A DNA stretch of 56,397 nt from Bacillota bacterium (GCA_021803205.1 JAJZMB010000113.1:1-56397); one strand, 5' to 3'; shown: positions 25,193 through 33,565, counted from the stretch's first letter. Translations and numbers: made by a program. Notes: generated by a model not told the origin, from the letters alone.

Positions 25193-25223
25193 TGGAGGCG
25201 GCCACACGGCCGGCTCCATCACC
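25188..25223. terminator. Stem-loop terminator at the end of the GlmU-like gene
   Basis: Ten-base perfect arms (25188-25197 and 25214-25223) overlap the TGA stop. An inner GGCC/GGCC pairing extends the stem. Confidence 0.6.
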
Positions 25224-25577
25224 AGGGCTCCGCTCTGAGTCCGGCCCGGCCTCGGCGCCGAGCGGCCGGTGCGCCAGCGGCGCCACCTGGTACCCGGCGG
25301 CTCCCTCCTGATGGTGCACGGCCATCATCACCACGGCCACGGTCCGAAGGCGCCCGGTCCGGGTGTCCAACTGGCGGGCCTGGCACCGCCCGCCGAGCCG
25401 CCCGCCGCCAGGTGGCTCGGTGTCCTGGAGGGTGGCCAATGCGCCTTCTGGCCGGCAGGCGCGGAGGAGCGGCGGATCACGCTTGCGCGGTGCGCCTGCC
25501 CCGGTGGCGGCGCGTCCCGCGCGCCGCCCGTGCGGCCGCCGCTTTCGCAGATCGCCCGCGGGGCAGACTCTGCTACG
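25193..25577. other. Gap between GlmU-like and DUF202 genes
   Basis: Apart from the terminator, these 385 bases hold nothing I can name. A stretch near 25313-25345 would encode a His-rich peptide, but it lacks a ribosome-binding site and a supported frame. Confidence 0.4.
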
Positions 25578-25940
25578 ATGGACGCGGCACGGAACAACCC
25601 CCCGGACCTCCGGGTGGGTCTCGCCCTGGAACGCACCCTGCTGGCCTGGGTCCGCACGGGCATCTCGCTCATCGCCCTGGGCGTTGTGCTGGCCAAGTTC
25701 GTCCTCTTCCTCGGCCGCCTCGGGCTGCGCGTCCACGGGGGCACAAACACCGAGCGCCTGGGCGTGGGGCTGGTGACGGCCGGCGGCCTGCTCGTCGCCC
25801 TGGCCGGGTTGCGGCACGTGCGTGCGCTGGAACGCTGGCGCCGCGGGGACCCCGATGTCCCGTCACCCGGGCTGTCGCTGGCCCTCGTCGCCGTGGTCGT
25901 GCTGGGGGCGGCCTTCGCCGTCTTCACCATCTTGCCATAG
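25578..25940 (+). CDS. DUF202 family membrane protein
   Basis: This 120-residue protein starts at an ATG at 25578 that lacks a normal ribosome-binding site. The start is supported by the family pattern, which needs about ten residues before LRVGLALERTLLAWVRTGISL, the DUF202 signature (RTxLAWxRT). Three transmembrane segments follow: ISLIALGVVLAKFVLFLG, LGVGLVTAGGLLVALAGL and LSLALVAVVVLGAAFAVF. YidH-type DUF202 proteins sit in the inner membrane with no known role. The bases just before the ATG, TGCTACGAT, also resemble an extended -10 box, so either the mRNA is leaderless or the true start is different. Confidence 0.85.
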   Translation: MDAARNNPPDLRVGLALERTLLAWVRTGISLIALGVVLAKFVLFLGRLGLRVHGGTNTERLGVGLVTAGGLLVALAGLRHVRALERWRRGDPDVPSPGLSLALVAVVVLGAAFAVFTILP

Positions 25941-26183
25941 ATGCGGGTTCCGGGGTTGCGGCGCCCGGCCCCGGCGGGGCCCCCGGTCGTGCAACGCCGT
26001 CGCGCATGAAGCCGGAGCGTGTCACCGGCCTACAGGCGAGGGTGGAGCCTTTGGGATTGCACTCGGTCGGCAGGCGAGCCCCCCACCCGGACCGAACGTA
26101 TATCTCCGTTGGCGCCGGATCGCGCGGCGCTAGAGGCTGACGGAGCGGCCCAAACGGGCCGCCGGCGACGGGAGCGTGGAAAC

Positions 26184-26705
26184 GTGCTTTCCTGCCTCTA
26201 CTGTGAGTCGGTGGCCGGCGGTGACCTGTCCCAGGCGGTCGTTTACGCGGACGATGATGCCGTGGCGTTTCTGGATTGGCGCCAGAGAGCGCCCGGGCAC
26301 GTGCTGGTGGTCCCGCGGCGGCACCTCTCCGCGGTCGAGCTGTTCACCGACGAGGCGGGGGCGAGGGTGCTGGCCATGGCGATGCGCGTCGCGACCGCCG
26401 TTCGCGTGGCGCTGGGGGCCGATGGTGTGCAGATGGGCGCCATCCTGTATCCCGGCACGGGACCGGCGCGGGTCAGCGGCCGCGTCCACCCGACCCGCGA
26501 GGTGCCGATGGAGACGGCGGAAGACAGCCACTTTCACCTCCACATCCTGCCGCGGACGCATGGTGGCGAGTTGGCGCGCATCTACCCCTATGGCGACGAC
26601 GTGGCCACGCCCGAGGAGATGGAGGAGATCGCGGCACGGTTGCGGGAGGGTCTGGGCGGCGACGGGGGACAGCCGGGTCGCGCCTGTGCGCCCCGGCCCG
26701 CCTGA
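26184..26705 (+). CDS. HIT family hydrolase
   Basis: This 173-residue protein starts at a GTG at 26184 with GGGAG upstream. Residues 3-7 (CLYC) resemble the zinc-binding N-terminus of many HIT proteins. The catalytic histidine triad HFHLHIL lies near residue 118, followed by LPRTHGGEL. GHVLVVPRRHLSAVELF is the standard family beta strand. Between these lies an insertion (GPARVSGRVHPTREVPMETAED) longer than in typical 110-140-residue HIT proteins. HIT proteins hydrolyse nucleotidyl linkages such as AMP-lysine or Ap4A. It is a single gene. Confidence 0.88.
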   Translation: MLSCLYCESVAGGDLSQAVVYADDDAVAFLDWRQRAPGHVLVVPRRHLSAVELFTDEAGARVLAMAMRVATAVRVALGADGVQMGAILYPGTGPARVSGRVHPTREVPMETAEDSHFHLHILPRTHGGELARIYPYGDDVATPEEMEEIAARLREGLGGDGGQPGRACAPRPA

Positions 26706-26707
26706 AA

Positions 26708-26751
26708 CCCCGGGTGGCCGCCGCAAAGCTTTGCGAACGGAACGCCCGGGG
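26708..26751. terminator. Bidirectional stem-loop terminator
   Basis: Arms CCCCGGG (26708-26714) and CCCGGGG (26745-26751) enclose an inner palindrome GCAAAGCTTTGC (26723-26734). It lies between convergent genes ending at 26705 and 26784. Confidence 0.5.
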
Positions 26752-26783
26752 CGGGAGGCCGGGCAGACCGGAGGGCTTTCCGT

Positions 26784-27992
26784 TCAGCCCCCGTTTGTGG
26801 CGCCCGCGGTCGTTAACGGGCAGTCCGCCGTTCCCTGCAGGATGACCGGCCCGGCTGTGCCGGTGGCGGTAAGCGGTGCGATGGCAAAGGTGTCGGCTGC
26901 GAACGGGCCGCTCGTTGCGGTGGTGTACAGCTGGCTCCACAGGCCCGCGGATCCGCATGGGGCCATGGCGACATACTCCTCTCCGTTCAGAGAGGCGCCA
27001 AACTGCGTGTACTGGGACCCGTAGCTGCCGGGTGTCGCCAGGTAGGCGGAGACCAGCGCCGCTGCCGGGACCGCCGAACCGCTCTGCGGCCCGTTGTGGA
27101 TCGCCACGGCGCCGAGCGCGGGGGCGACGGCCGCCGTGGTTGGTAGGAGCGTGACACAGCAACGCGATTCGGCAGGAATGGGAGTGATGGGCGGTACCGG
27201 CAGCGGCAGGGGCGCCGCGACGAGATTGCGCTGACCGAGGGCGAAGTAGGTGGCCTGGCCGACCACTCCGTCGGCAGAGATGCCGGCGGCCGTCTGGAAG
27301 GCGATGACGGCCGTGCTCGTCAGGGTGTCATAGTACCCGTGCACGGGACCGGAGTAAAAGCCGAGCTCCTTCAGCAGGGTCTGAATAAAGGATACGTCGA
27401 AGCCGTTGCGGCCGGTGAAGATGCCCCGTCCGCCGGCGTACGTGTAGATCCAGGTGGCGTCGGCCGTGGAGGGACCGACCACGCCGTCGGCGGTGAGGCC
27501 GGTGTCGCCGTTGGCCGCCGCGTCCAACTGGAATTGGATTACGGCAGAGGCGGTCCTGGAGCCGTAGATCCCGTCGGCCGGCTTGCCGAGGATACTGCTG
27601 TAGCGAAAGAGGTTGAGGCGGTTCTGCAGGACTGTGACATCGCCGCCCTGACTGTCCTGGCTGAGGGTGCGGCTCCCATAGCCGGGCCCGCCGTAGGTCA
27701 CGTGCGCGCCGACTCCCTGGCCGAAGAGGAAGTAGGTGTTGGGTCCAGCCACGCCGTCGACCGTGATGCCGAAGTAGGACTGGATGTTCTTTACGGCCTG
27801 GACGGTGGCGGCGTCGTAGATGCCGGTGGGCGTGACGGGCTGGCCCATGGGTCCCTGGGGCGGGTTCATCACCTTCAGCATGAGATTGTAAACGGTCTGC
27901 AGCACCGCGACGTCGGTCCCCTGCTCGCCGGCGGAGAGGGTGCGGCTGCCAAAGGCGACAGTCGGCGGAAAGGTCGTCTCGAACAGTGCCAC
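26784..27992 (-). CDS. Peptidoglycan-binding-repeat protein with C-terminal beta-rich domain
   Basis: The start is unsure: the GTG at 27992, with GGAAGGGG upstream, gives 402 residues, and no normal signal peptide is visible. Three or four copies of the peptidoglycan-binding type 1 domain follow one another. Each has a LQxxLNLxGY-like helix and a DGVxGxxT motif: GIYDAATVQAVKNIQSYFG with VDGVAGPNTYFLFG, GIYGSRTASAVIQFQL with ADGVVGPSTADATW, and YYDTLTSTAVIAFQTA with ADGVVGQATYFALG. The last about 150 residues are Ala/Gly/Thr-rich, with CCVTLLP and two later Cys. Such proteins bind the cell wall or spore cortex. It may be secreted by a non-classical route or start further upstream. Confidence 0.8.
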   Translation of the reverse strand: MALFETTFPPTVAFGSRTLSAGEQGTDVAVLQTVYNLMLKVMNPPQGPMGQPVTPTGIYDAATVQAVKNIQSYFGITVDGVAGPNTYFLFGQGVGAHVTYGGPGYGSRTLSQDSQGGDVTVLQNRLNLFRYSSILGKPADGIYGSRTASAVIQFQLDAAANGDTGLTADGVVGPSTADATWIYTYAGGRGIFTGRNGFDVSFIQTLLKELGFYSGPVHGYYDTLTSTAVIAFQTAAGISADGVVGQATYFALGQRNLVAAPLPLPVPPITPIPAESRCCVTLLPTTAAVAPALGAVAIHNGPQSGSAVPAAALVSAYLATPGSYGSQYTQFGASLNGEEYVAMAPCGSAGLWSQLYTTATSGPFAADTFAIAPLTATGTAGPVILQGTADCPLTTAGATNGG

Positions 27993-28301
27993 CGCGGGGT
28001 CATCCCCTTCCGAGAATTTGGCCCGACCCTGTTCCGAGGGGTTGGGCTGGTACGCTCGTCCGCAGGGTACGCACCGAACCGGCCAGGGGTGACAGACGCA
28101 TCCTGAGGGCGAGGCCCCCTGCCCGCGGTGTTGTAAGCCCACACCCACTCTCCCGCGCCCCGCGCGCCCTCCGAGCACCTCTTCAGCTACGCGCCGCTTT
28201 ATCCGCACTCCCGGCAGAATCCCCCGCCACCAGCCGCGCGCCCCGCCTCGCGCGCACCCAGTGGATCCCTCCGCCAACTGCCGCCGAGTTGTGGGGAACG
28301 A
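27993..28301. other. Gap upstream of the wall-binding protein
   Basis: This stretch of 309 bases on the minus strand must hold the promoter and any upstream start of the wall-binding protein. Codons remain open to 28277, but they look non-coding. Nothing else is recognised. Confidence 0.35.
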
Positions 28302-29315
28302 TCAGGGTCTGACCCGGAGGACGGCCGCGCCGTCGATTCGGCCCGCCTTCAGGTGCACCAGGGCCGACTCGGCCTCTGCGAGCGGGAAGCTGCGGGTCTC
28401 GATGTGCAGAGGCAGGCGCTCCGCCTGCCTCAGGAACTCGGTGGCGTCCTGCCGTGTGCTCGCCGTCACGCTGCGGATCTCCCGCTCTCCGAGCAGCAGC
28501 CGGTCGTGATCGAATTCCGGGATGGGGGACAGGTGTACCGAGGCGATGGCCACCACTCCGCCCGCATCCAACCGGCGCAGGGCTTCGATGACGGTCTGCC
28601 CGGCGGGGGTGAAGACGATCGCTCGCTCCAGGGGCCACGGCCCGTCCTCGCCGTAGTCGCCGGCCCAGACAGCCCCCAGGCGCCGTGCCAGTGTGCGGTG
28701 TCGCTCCGCCCGCGACCACACGGCCACCGCGCAGCCCCAGGAACCGAGCACCTGCAGTACCAGATGGGCCGAGGCGCCGAAACCGAAAAGGCCCACCCGT
28801 TCCCCGGGCGCCACGCCGGCACGGCGGATGGCCCGCCAGCCGATGATTCCCGCGCAGAGCAGCGGGGCGGCGGCAAGGTCGTCGTAGCGCGCCGGCAATG
28901 GGTGGACGAAGCCGGCCGGCGCCTGGGCATACTCTGCGTAGCCGCCGTCCGCGTCGTAGCCGGTAAAGCGGATTGCCGGGCAGAGATTCTCCCGGCCGGA
29001 GAGGCAGAAGTGACATGAGCCGCACGTCTGGTGCAGCCAGGCCACACCCACCCGCGCACCGGCGGCCGGGGCGAGTCCCGCCGGCACGCCGGGCCCAACG
29101 GCGGCGACGGTGCCCACGATCTGATGCCCCGGCACGATGGGCAGCGGCCGTGGCGGCAGTTCACCTTCGCAGACGTGCAGGTCGGTGTGGCAGATGCCGC
29201 AGGTCGCCACGTGCACCAGGACCAGACCCGGTCCGGGCTGAGGGACCGGCCGATCCACCGGGACGAGGACTCCGCCTCCAACCTGTCCGTGAGCGTGCAG
29301 CACCATGGCTCGCAT
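28302..29315 (-). CDS. Zinc-dependent alcohol dehydrogenase
   Basis: This 337-residue protein is of the AdhA/YahK-like MDR subgroup. Catalytic zinc ligands lie in [15 protein letters not shown] and GHQ. Structural zinc Cys residues lie in [15 protein letters not shown]. The cofactor motif is [15 protein letters not shown] near residue 180, followed by [10 protein letters not shown]; the Arg/Ser here favours NADPH. Unlike most MDR proteins, the motif reads GFGASAH rather than GxGxxG. It is divergent from the other dehydrogenase at 7309-8310, so they are not a recent pair. Substrates are probably primary or aromatic alcohols and aldehydes. Confidence 0.88.
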   Translation of the reverse strand: MRAMVLHAHGQVGGGVLVPVDRPVPQPGPGLVLVHVATCGICHTDLHVCEGELPPRPLPIVPGHQIVGTVAAVGPGVPAGLAPAAGARVGVAWLHQTCGSCHFCLSGRENLCPAIRFTGYDADGGYAEYAQAPAGFVHPLPARYDDLAAAPLLCAGIIGWRAIRRAGVAPGERVGLFGFGASAHLVLQVLGSWGCAVAVWSRAERHRTLARRLGAVWAGDYGEDGPWPLERAIVFTPAGQTVIEALRRLDAGGVVAIASVHLSPIPEFDHDRLLLGEREIRSVTASTRQDATEFLRQAERLPLHIETRSFPLAEAESALVHLKAGRIDGAAVLRVRP

Positions 29316-29899
29316 GTGTGCCCCTCCCTTGTGTGGCTCAGTCGCCGGGGGTGTCTGACCGACGCACTGGCCGGCGCCGGGTCGGAGAACCCTTCGCCGG
29401 CGTTCCGCCGGCCAGGGAGATCCGACCGGGGTCTGGCGCGACTTTCCTCCTCATCGGGACCCATTCAGTGAGTCCGTTGGGCATCAAGGGGTTGCGCGGC
29501 GAGAGGCTGGCCGGTTGGGTAACGGGCCAGCCTGGCAAGAACCAATGGACGGAACGCCGCGGAAGACTGGGTGCGCACGATCCGGAAATTGCCGCCAGCC
29601 GGCTGGCGGCGTTCGGCAGCTTCAACTCGCCCCTCCCTTCTCGCCGTTGGTCCCACCCAGGCCGGGAGCCTTCCCGGCACGCCCTCCGTGTACCCGGGGT
29701 TGTCAGAAACAGCCATATCCAACGCCGAGGCGCCGCCGGTGCCATCGATTCGGATTGCCTGGCGCGCCATGACGCAGGAAACTCCACAATATCCAACGAA
29801 CATACCAATGGGCCGACGTCCCAACGGGCGAGTACGGGACGACCAGCTCCGGCGGCACGGTCAGCCCCTCGGTCCGACAGCGTTCGGTAGGAAGGTTGT
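29316..29899. other. Divergent intergenic region with several dyads
   Basis: These 584 bases separate the dehydrogenase and the lipoprotein gene. I see a hairpin with 9-base arms at 29504-29512/29525-29533, a perfect 20-base palindrome at 29591-29610 and a hairpin with 7-base arms at 29661-29667/29672-29678. The density of dyads suggests regulation or a structured RNA, but no known riboswitch pattern fits. Confidence 0.5.
29591..29610. promoter_or_regulatory. Perfect 20-base palindrome
   Basis: GCCGCCAGCC is followed directly by its reverse complement. It lies 290 bases upstream of the lipoprotein gene and 276 bases upstream of the divergent dehydrogenase. It could be a protein-binding site or the stem of a hairpin. 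Confidence 0.4.
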
Positions 29900-30226
29900 G
29901 TGATCGTCATGGACGAAACGGCTTCGCTCACGCGCCGATCCAAATTCAGGCTTTTGGGTGCCGCGGCGGTTCTGGCCGCGGGCAGCTTGATGCTGTCCGC
30001 CTGCGGCAGCAGCACCAGCAGCAGCACGTCGAGCTCGCCCGCCGTCAGCAGTGCCAGCTCGAGCGTGACCCCGGCTGTGAGCAGCTCGTCCTCAGCGCAG
30101 ACATCGTCCTCCAGCACCAGCAAGAAGGCCTCCAAGAAGAAGTCTTCTAAGAAGAAGGCCTCCAAGAAGAAGTCTTCTTCCGGCGCCGCCGGAACGGCGA
30201 GTTCCAGCAGCTCAGCCGCTGGCTGA
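29900..30226 (+). CDS. Ser/Lys-rich lipoprotein
   Basis: The GTG at 29900, 5-6 bases after AGGAAGG, gives 108 residues; an ATG at 29909 is also possible. Residues about 10-33 form a signal peptide with the lipobox LSAC at the end, so the Cys would be lipidated and the protein anchored outside the membrane. Everything after it is low complexity. First come Ser/Thr runs (SSTSSSTSSS), then alternating Lys and Ser (KKASKKKSSKKK), then Ser/Ala. The DNA for the Lys block is a tandem repeat, AAGAAGGCCTCC alternating with AAGAAGTCTTC. No folded domain exists. A wall- or polyanion-binding tether is plausible; I know no family. Confidence 0.8.
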   Translation: MIVMDETASLTRRSKFRLLGAAAVLAAGSLMLSACGSSTSSSTSSSPAVSSASSSVTPAVSSSSSAQTSSSSTSKKASKKKSSKKKASKKKSSSGAAGTASSSSSAAG

Positions 30227-30228
30227 GC
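30210..30228. terminator. Stem-loop at the end of the lipoprotein gene
   Basis: Eight-base perfect arms (30210-30217 and 30221-30228) overlap the TGA stop codon with a 3-base loop. Confidence 0.45.
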
Positions 30229-30449
30229 GCTGCGGCGCTTTGGAGGTGTCGGGCCGCCGCGCGCCGCCACAGGGCGGCATACGGCCTCCCGGCCCTTGTT
30301 TCCATTGCTGCGAACGCTGCATCCGCTTGCGGGCTCCGATCGACAGGAGTGCGTCCTCGTGGCCTTGGCCCACAGCCCGAGCCGCATGGCCCGGGCCAAG
30401 GGGTCGCATTGGTGGCGTTCGCCGGTCATTACCCTCGGCCGCCGGGCGC

Positions 30450-30480
30450 GCAGGGGTCGGGTTTTGCGCCCGGCCCCTGC
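30450..30480. terminator. Bidirectional stem-loop terminator
   Basis: Twelve-base arms (30450-30461 and 30469-30480, one G-T pair) enclose TTTTGCG. It lies in the 468-base gap between the convergent lipoprotein and DUF2961 genes. A second hairpin (30363-30371/30393-30401) precedes it. Nothing else is recognised in the gap. Confidence 0.6.
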
Positions 30481-30694
30481 GTTGCGTCCCGCCGTGTGCA
30501 CACCGATCCCAGGTGGCCGGGGCGAAAATCCGCCGCCGTGCCGCCGCAGCTGCAACGCCTCCTGTCCGCCAACGCTGCACGGTGGGCGGCTGGCCTGGCG
30601 GCGGACCTGTGCGGCACCCTCGGGCTCCGGCCCCCGGTCCCGCAACGGTTCCCCAAATGGGGCCAGCGGCAGAGGCGCGCTTTGCCGGGGCCAG

Positions 30695-31825
30695 CTAACG
30701 CTTTTCGTTTCCCCAGAGCCTCCCGCCGCCCATCGCCTGGCGCCAGGCGTCGCGCCAGCGGTGCACGTCCACGGCCCCGATCACCGGCATGTTCTGGCGC
30801 CCCTCCTTGGGCGGAAGTGCCGGGAACGGCTTGTGGGGCTCCGTCTGATACCAGTAGGCCACCGATGACAGATCGAGGGTTAGGCAGTTGGCGTGCCCGT
30901 GCTCGATGCTGCCCCGCAGTGATTTCTGGAAAAGGATCGGGTCCTCCAGGAAGAAGCGGTAGCAGTGGACCCGGCCCAGCCAGGCCAGGCTCTTGGGTAC
31001 CCGCGCGTAACCGAAGTACGGATGTGCATACAGTTCGTTCGGGCTCCACGACGCGTTGAAAAAGTCCTCAGTGCCGGTGCCGTGCAGCGACCCCGGCCAC
31101 TGCTCACCGTCGATCAACCACATGTCGTCCCCTTCGCCGTACCAGATCGGCCCTGGGCTGTCGCAGTAGTACTGCACCCCCACCACGTGTCCGCGGCCCT
31201 CCACGTCCAGAAACAGGTGGTTACCGGCGTCCGACGGGTTCTTGCCCTCGGGTCCGAGCACGCGCCACTCGTTCTCGCGCCCGCCCGGGTCGTTCTCGCC
31301 GGCGTCGGTGATCTCGCGATGCCACCAGGCGTGGAAGCGCCCAGCGCCTGCCGGTGCGGTGGCGTGCTCCTCGTAGTCGACGTAGTAGTAGAAGGCGTCG
31401 ATCCGACGGTCGGACTGGTTGTCCACGGTGATCCGCGCCCCGTTGGCGAAGGGCATCGGGAGATAACAGTTGAGGGCGTTGCCGTCCTTGGGCGCCGCCG
31501 CGATCGGCAACGCGGCGAAGTTGTATTTCTCTCCCCAGCCCTGGCCGAAGAAGTCGCCGAGCGGCGACTCCACGCTGGGCGATTCCTCGCCGTCCCAGTA
31601 CATGCGCAGTACGGCGTTGCGCCGTATCAGCGGGTCCGCGCAGGCGATCGTGCACCAGATGTGACGGATGATCCCCGCCCCGGGGATATCTGCCAGCACG
31701 GCCGTCTCGCCCGCCGGGATCTGGATGCGGTCGGCGTTGCCTCCGCCGCGATCGAAACTGGAGGCGCGCCGCGTTCGGCCATCCCGGAGGTCGTACAGCC
31801 GGGAGAGCGGTCCGTTGCCTTGCAT
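30695..31825 (-). CDS. DUF2961 (GH172-like) glycoside hydrolase
   Basis: The ATG at 31825 has GAGG 8 bases upstream and gives 376 residues; an ATG at 31846 adds seven. The family opening SRLYDLRDGRTRRASSFDRGGGNADRI, cut here into SSFDRGGGNADRI and the following PAGETAVLADIPGAGIIRHIW, is typical of DUF2961. Later segments LRMYWDGEESPSVESPLGDFFG, LPMPFANGARITVDN, and DGEQWPGSLHGTGTEDFF (the acidic cluster) follow the double jelly-roll family. GH172 members cleave or form furanosyl sugar linkages such as D-arabinofuranosides or difructose anhydride. No signal peptide is present, so it would act inside the cell. Fits the sugar-related genes nearby. Confidence 0.9.
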   Translation of the reverse strand: MQGNGPLSRLYDLRDGRTRRASSFDRGGGNADRIQIPAGETAVLADIPGAGIIRHIWCTIACADPLIRRNAVLRMYWDGEESPSVESPLGDFFGQGWGEKYNFAALPIAAAPKDGNALNCYLPMPFANGARITVDNQSDRRIDAFYYYVDYEEHATAPAGAGRFHAWWHREITDAGENDPGGRENEWRVLGPEGKNPSDAGNHLFLDVEGRGHVVGVQYYCDSPGPIWYGEGDDMWLIDGEQWPGSLHGTGTEDFFNASWSPNELYAHPYFGYARVPKSLAWLGRVHCYRFFLEDPILFQKSLRGSIEHGHANCLTLDLSSVAYWYQTEPHKPFPALPPKEGRQNMPVIGAVDVHRWRDAWRQAMGGGRLWGNEKR

Positions 31826-32154
31826 GTCCAACACCTCGCCGACCATGGTTCGCGCGGCGGGGCCCGAACCCTGGGTGGATTGGGATGGGGCCGCCGGCCC
31901 GCAGAGGTGTGTCGCCAGGAACGGTTCCTTGCGCCGCGGCCGTCGGGCGGCGCGGAGACTGCGGTGGTGGTACCATGGTGCCAGATCAGGAGGGCCGCAA
32001 ATACCGCCTCGTGGAGGCCGGGGCTGGTGTCGCGGCCAACCGGGCCGACGGATGCCGGGTGCCGTCTCGGAGGTCGGGGGGCGCAACGCGGCCGTCGGGG
32101 TTATGCCGCCGCCGTCAGGCGGACCGGTTGGGGAGGGAACGGTGCGCCTTGATC
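31826..32154. other. Divergent gap
   Basis: About 330 bases between the DUF2961 gene and a small plus-strand gene. No clear promoter or RNA is visible. Confidence 0.35.
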
Positions 32155-32334
32155 ATGTTGGGGGGCGGCGGCGGCATCGGCATGGGGGGCATGGGTCCGC
32201 TCCTTCTCCTCGGCCTGGCGGTGGCTGCGGCCTTCCTGGTGGTGCTGGCGTTGCGGGCGGCGGGGGCGGCGATCCTGCAGGCCGTGCGCCGGAGCCGCAC
32301 AGAGGGAAGGGGTGCGAGGCGGGGCGGCGGCTGA
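32155..32334 (+). CDS. Small one-helix membrane protein
   Basis: This 59-residue protein starts at an ATG at 32155 or a TTG two codons earlier; GGGAGGGA lies upstream. It has a Gly-rich N-terminus, one transmembrane helix (LLLLGLAVAAAFLVVLALRA) and a basic tail (RRSRTEGRGARRGG). The length, helix and position between terminators make it a plausible real gene. No family is recognised. Confidence 0.5.
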   Translation: MLGGGGGIGMGGMGPLLLLGLAVAAAFLVVLALRAAGAAILQAVRRSRTEGRGARRGGG

Positions 32335-32360
32335 GGGTGTGCCGCGGCGGGCTCTCCCCG

Positions 32361-32401
32361 CTGCGGGGGCGGGAACCGGTTTCCCGGACCCGTCCCCGCA
32401 G
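32361..32401. terminator. Bidirectional stem-loop terminator
   Basis: Thirteen-base arms (32361-32373 and 32389-32401, one mismatch) with further pairing inside lie between convergent genes ending at 32334 and 32425. Confidence 0.75.
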
Positions 32402-32424
32402 TCGCCGCTTCACGGTGCGTCGCT

Positions 32425-33096
32425 TCAGGAACCGGGCTGCAGCGGACCGCCGACCGGGGGTTCCGGTCCGACGGGCGCAGGTACCGGTCCGGCCGACGGG
32501 ATCGGGCATTGGGGCGGATAGAGCGATGACGGCGGACAGGAGAACGGCGGCGACGGGGCCACCACGCACGGAGCCGGGACGCAGAAGCCGTAGGTCGGCA
32601 CAAGCAGCTTGACCGTGGCGACGGATTCGATCAGCAGGCAGATGTTCACCACCGCGCAGACCTCACCGCTGATGATCACCGCGGGGCCCACGCCTGTGGC
32701 CGGCGCCTCGCAGGTGATGCTGACCCCGGTCGGCGCGCACAGGGTCACAGTCTTGAAGAACGAGAACTCTCCGGAAAACGTGCAGATCGTCGTGCCGGAC
32801 GCAGTGATCGTGAAGGACAGGACCACCGTCACCAGAAGTGTCGCATTGGCGAATCCGCCGGAGTTCGGGATCGGCGTGATGCTCTGCGTGCTGCAGGTGA
32901 CCGAGGTCACCGAGCCGGTCGCCACGCTCCCCGTCGGCACAGTGCCGCACGCCGCTGGAATCGCGAAGCAGAGTCCGTCGCGTGTCTCCGTTTGAAAACA
33001 GAAGTCGTAGACCTTGGTCACCGAGAGACAATCGATCTCGGTGGGCGCCGGACAGCCCCCGTCGCCGCAGAAGCCGGGAGCCACCACCTCGGCCAT
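32425..33096 (-). CDS. Cys-rich beta-strand protein, possibly spore or cell surface
   Basis: The ATG at 33096 has GGAGGGG upstream and gives 223 residues with about 16 Cys. The opening APGFCGDGGCPAP and VTKVYDFCFQTET lead into alternating beta strands. A region around residue 120 reads FKTVTLCAPTGVSITCEA, then CAVVNICLLIESVATVKLL and VPTYGFCVPAPC. I recall this last pattern in uncharacterised proteins of spore-forming Bacillota, where Cys-rich proteins often belong to coat or exosporium. The C-terminal 40 residues are Pro-rich (VGPEPPVGG). No signal peptide is present, as expected for a mother-cell coat protein; that role is inference. Confidence 0.65.
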   Translation of the reverse strand: MAEVVAPGFCGDGGCPAPTEIDCLSVTKVYDFCFQTETRDGLCFAIPAACGTVPTGSVATGSVTSVTCSTQSITPIPNSGGFANATLLVTVVLSFTITASGTTICTFSGEFSFFKTVTLCAPTGVSITCEAPATGVGPAVIISGEVCAVVNICLLIESVATVKLLVPTYGFCVPAPCVVAPSPPFSCPPSSLYPPQCPIPSAGPVPAPVGPEPPVGGPLQPGS

Positions 33097-33277
33097 TGCG
33101 CACCCCTCCCGGCGGGGACTCGTCCCCCGCTCTTGGTGCCAACGTATGCGGTGACTCTCTGGGTGGTGCTTGCCCGACACCGGCACGCGCGGTGCGGGGT
33201 GGGCGGGCATGGTGCGGGTATGACAGAATACGCACTGAGACTGTGGTCGGTCCCGACCGGCCGCCGGGGGTGGGCAG

Positions 33278-33565
33278 ATGGTGACGGTGGGTATGCACTA
33301 CGACGTTCTTCCCGGTCGGGAGGAGCGTTTCGAGGGTGCCGTGCGGGACATCGTGGCCCAGTTGCAAAGTGCCGCCGGACATACCTGGACGCGGCTCTAC
33401 CGCGATGTGGAGCGGCCGGGCTCCTACCTCATCTATTCAGAGTGGGCTGACCGTGAGGCGTTCATGGAATTCATCCGCTCGCCGGCCTTCGCGGGGGTGA
33501 CGCGGTGGGGTCGAGAGGAAATCCTCGCGGGCCCGCCGCGGCATCACATCCTCACCGCCGAGTGA
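33278..33565 (+). CDS. Antibiotic biosynthesis monooxygenase (ABM) family protein
   Basis: This 95-residue protein starts at the ATG at 33278 after GGGGGTGGG. It is a dimeric ferredoxin-like barrel typical of ABM: MVTVGMHYDVLPGREERFE, then YRDVERPGSYLIYSEWADREAFMEFIRSPAF. The DREAFMEF segment and the following HH near the C-terminus are family-like. ABM proteins oxidise aromatic compounds without a cofactor or degrade haem. The substrate is unknown. Confidence 0.85.
   Translation: MVTVGMHYDVLPGREERFEGAVRDIVAQLQSAAGHTWTRLYRDVERPGSYLIYSEWADREAFMEFIRSPAFAGVTRWGREEILAGPPRHHILTAE

Noticed and set aside
25313..25345. His-rich mini-peptide (HGHHHHGHG) as a metal-binding gene
   Set aside because: No ribosome-binding site, no stop nearby in a sensible frame, and no family support.
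29338..30645. Long minus-strand open frame of more than 400 codons over the lipoprotein gene
   Set aside because: It opens because of GC bias, has no recognisable domain, and its Leu/Glu-rich middle is the antisense of the Ser/Lys repeats of the lipoprotein.
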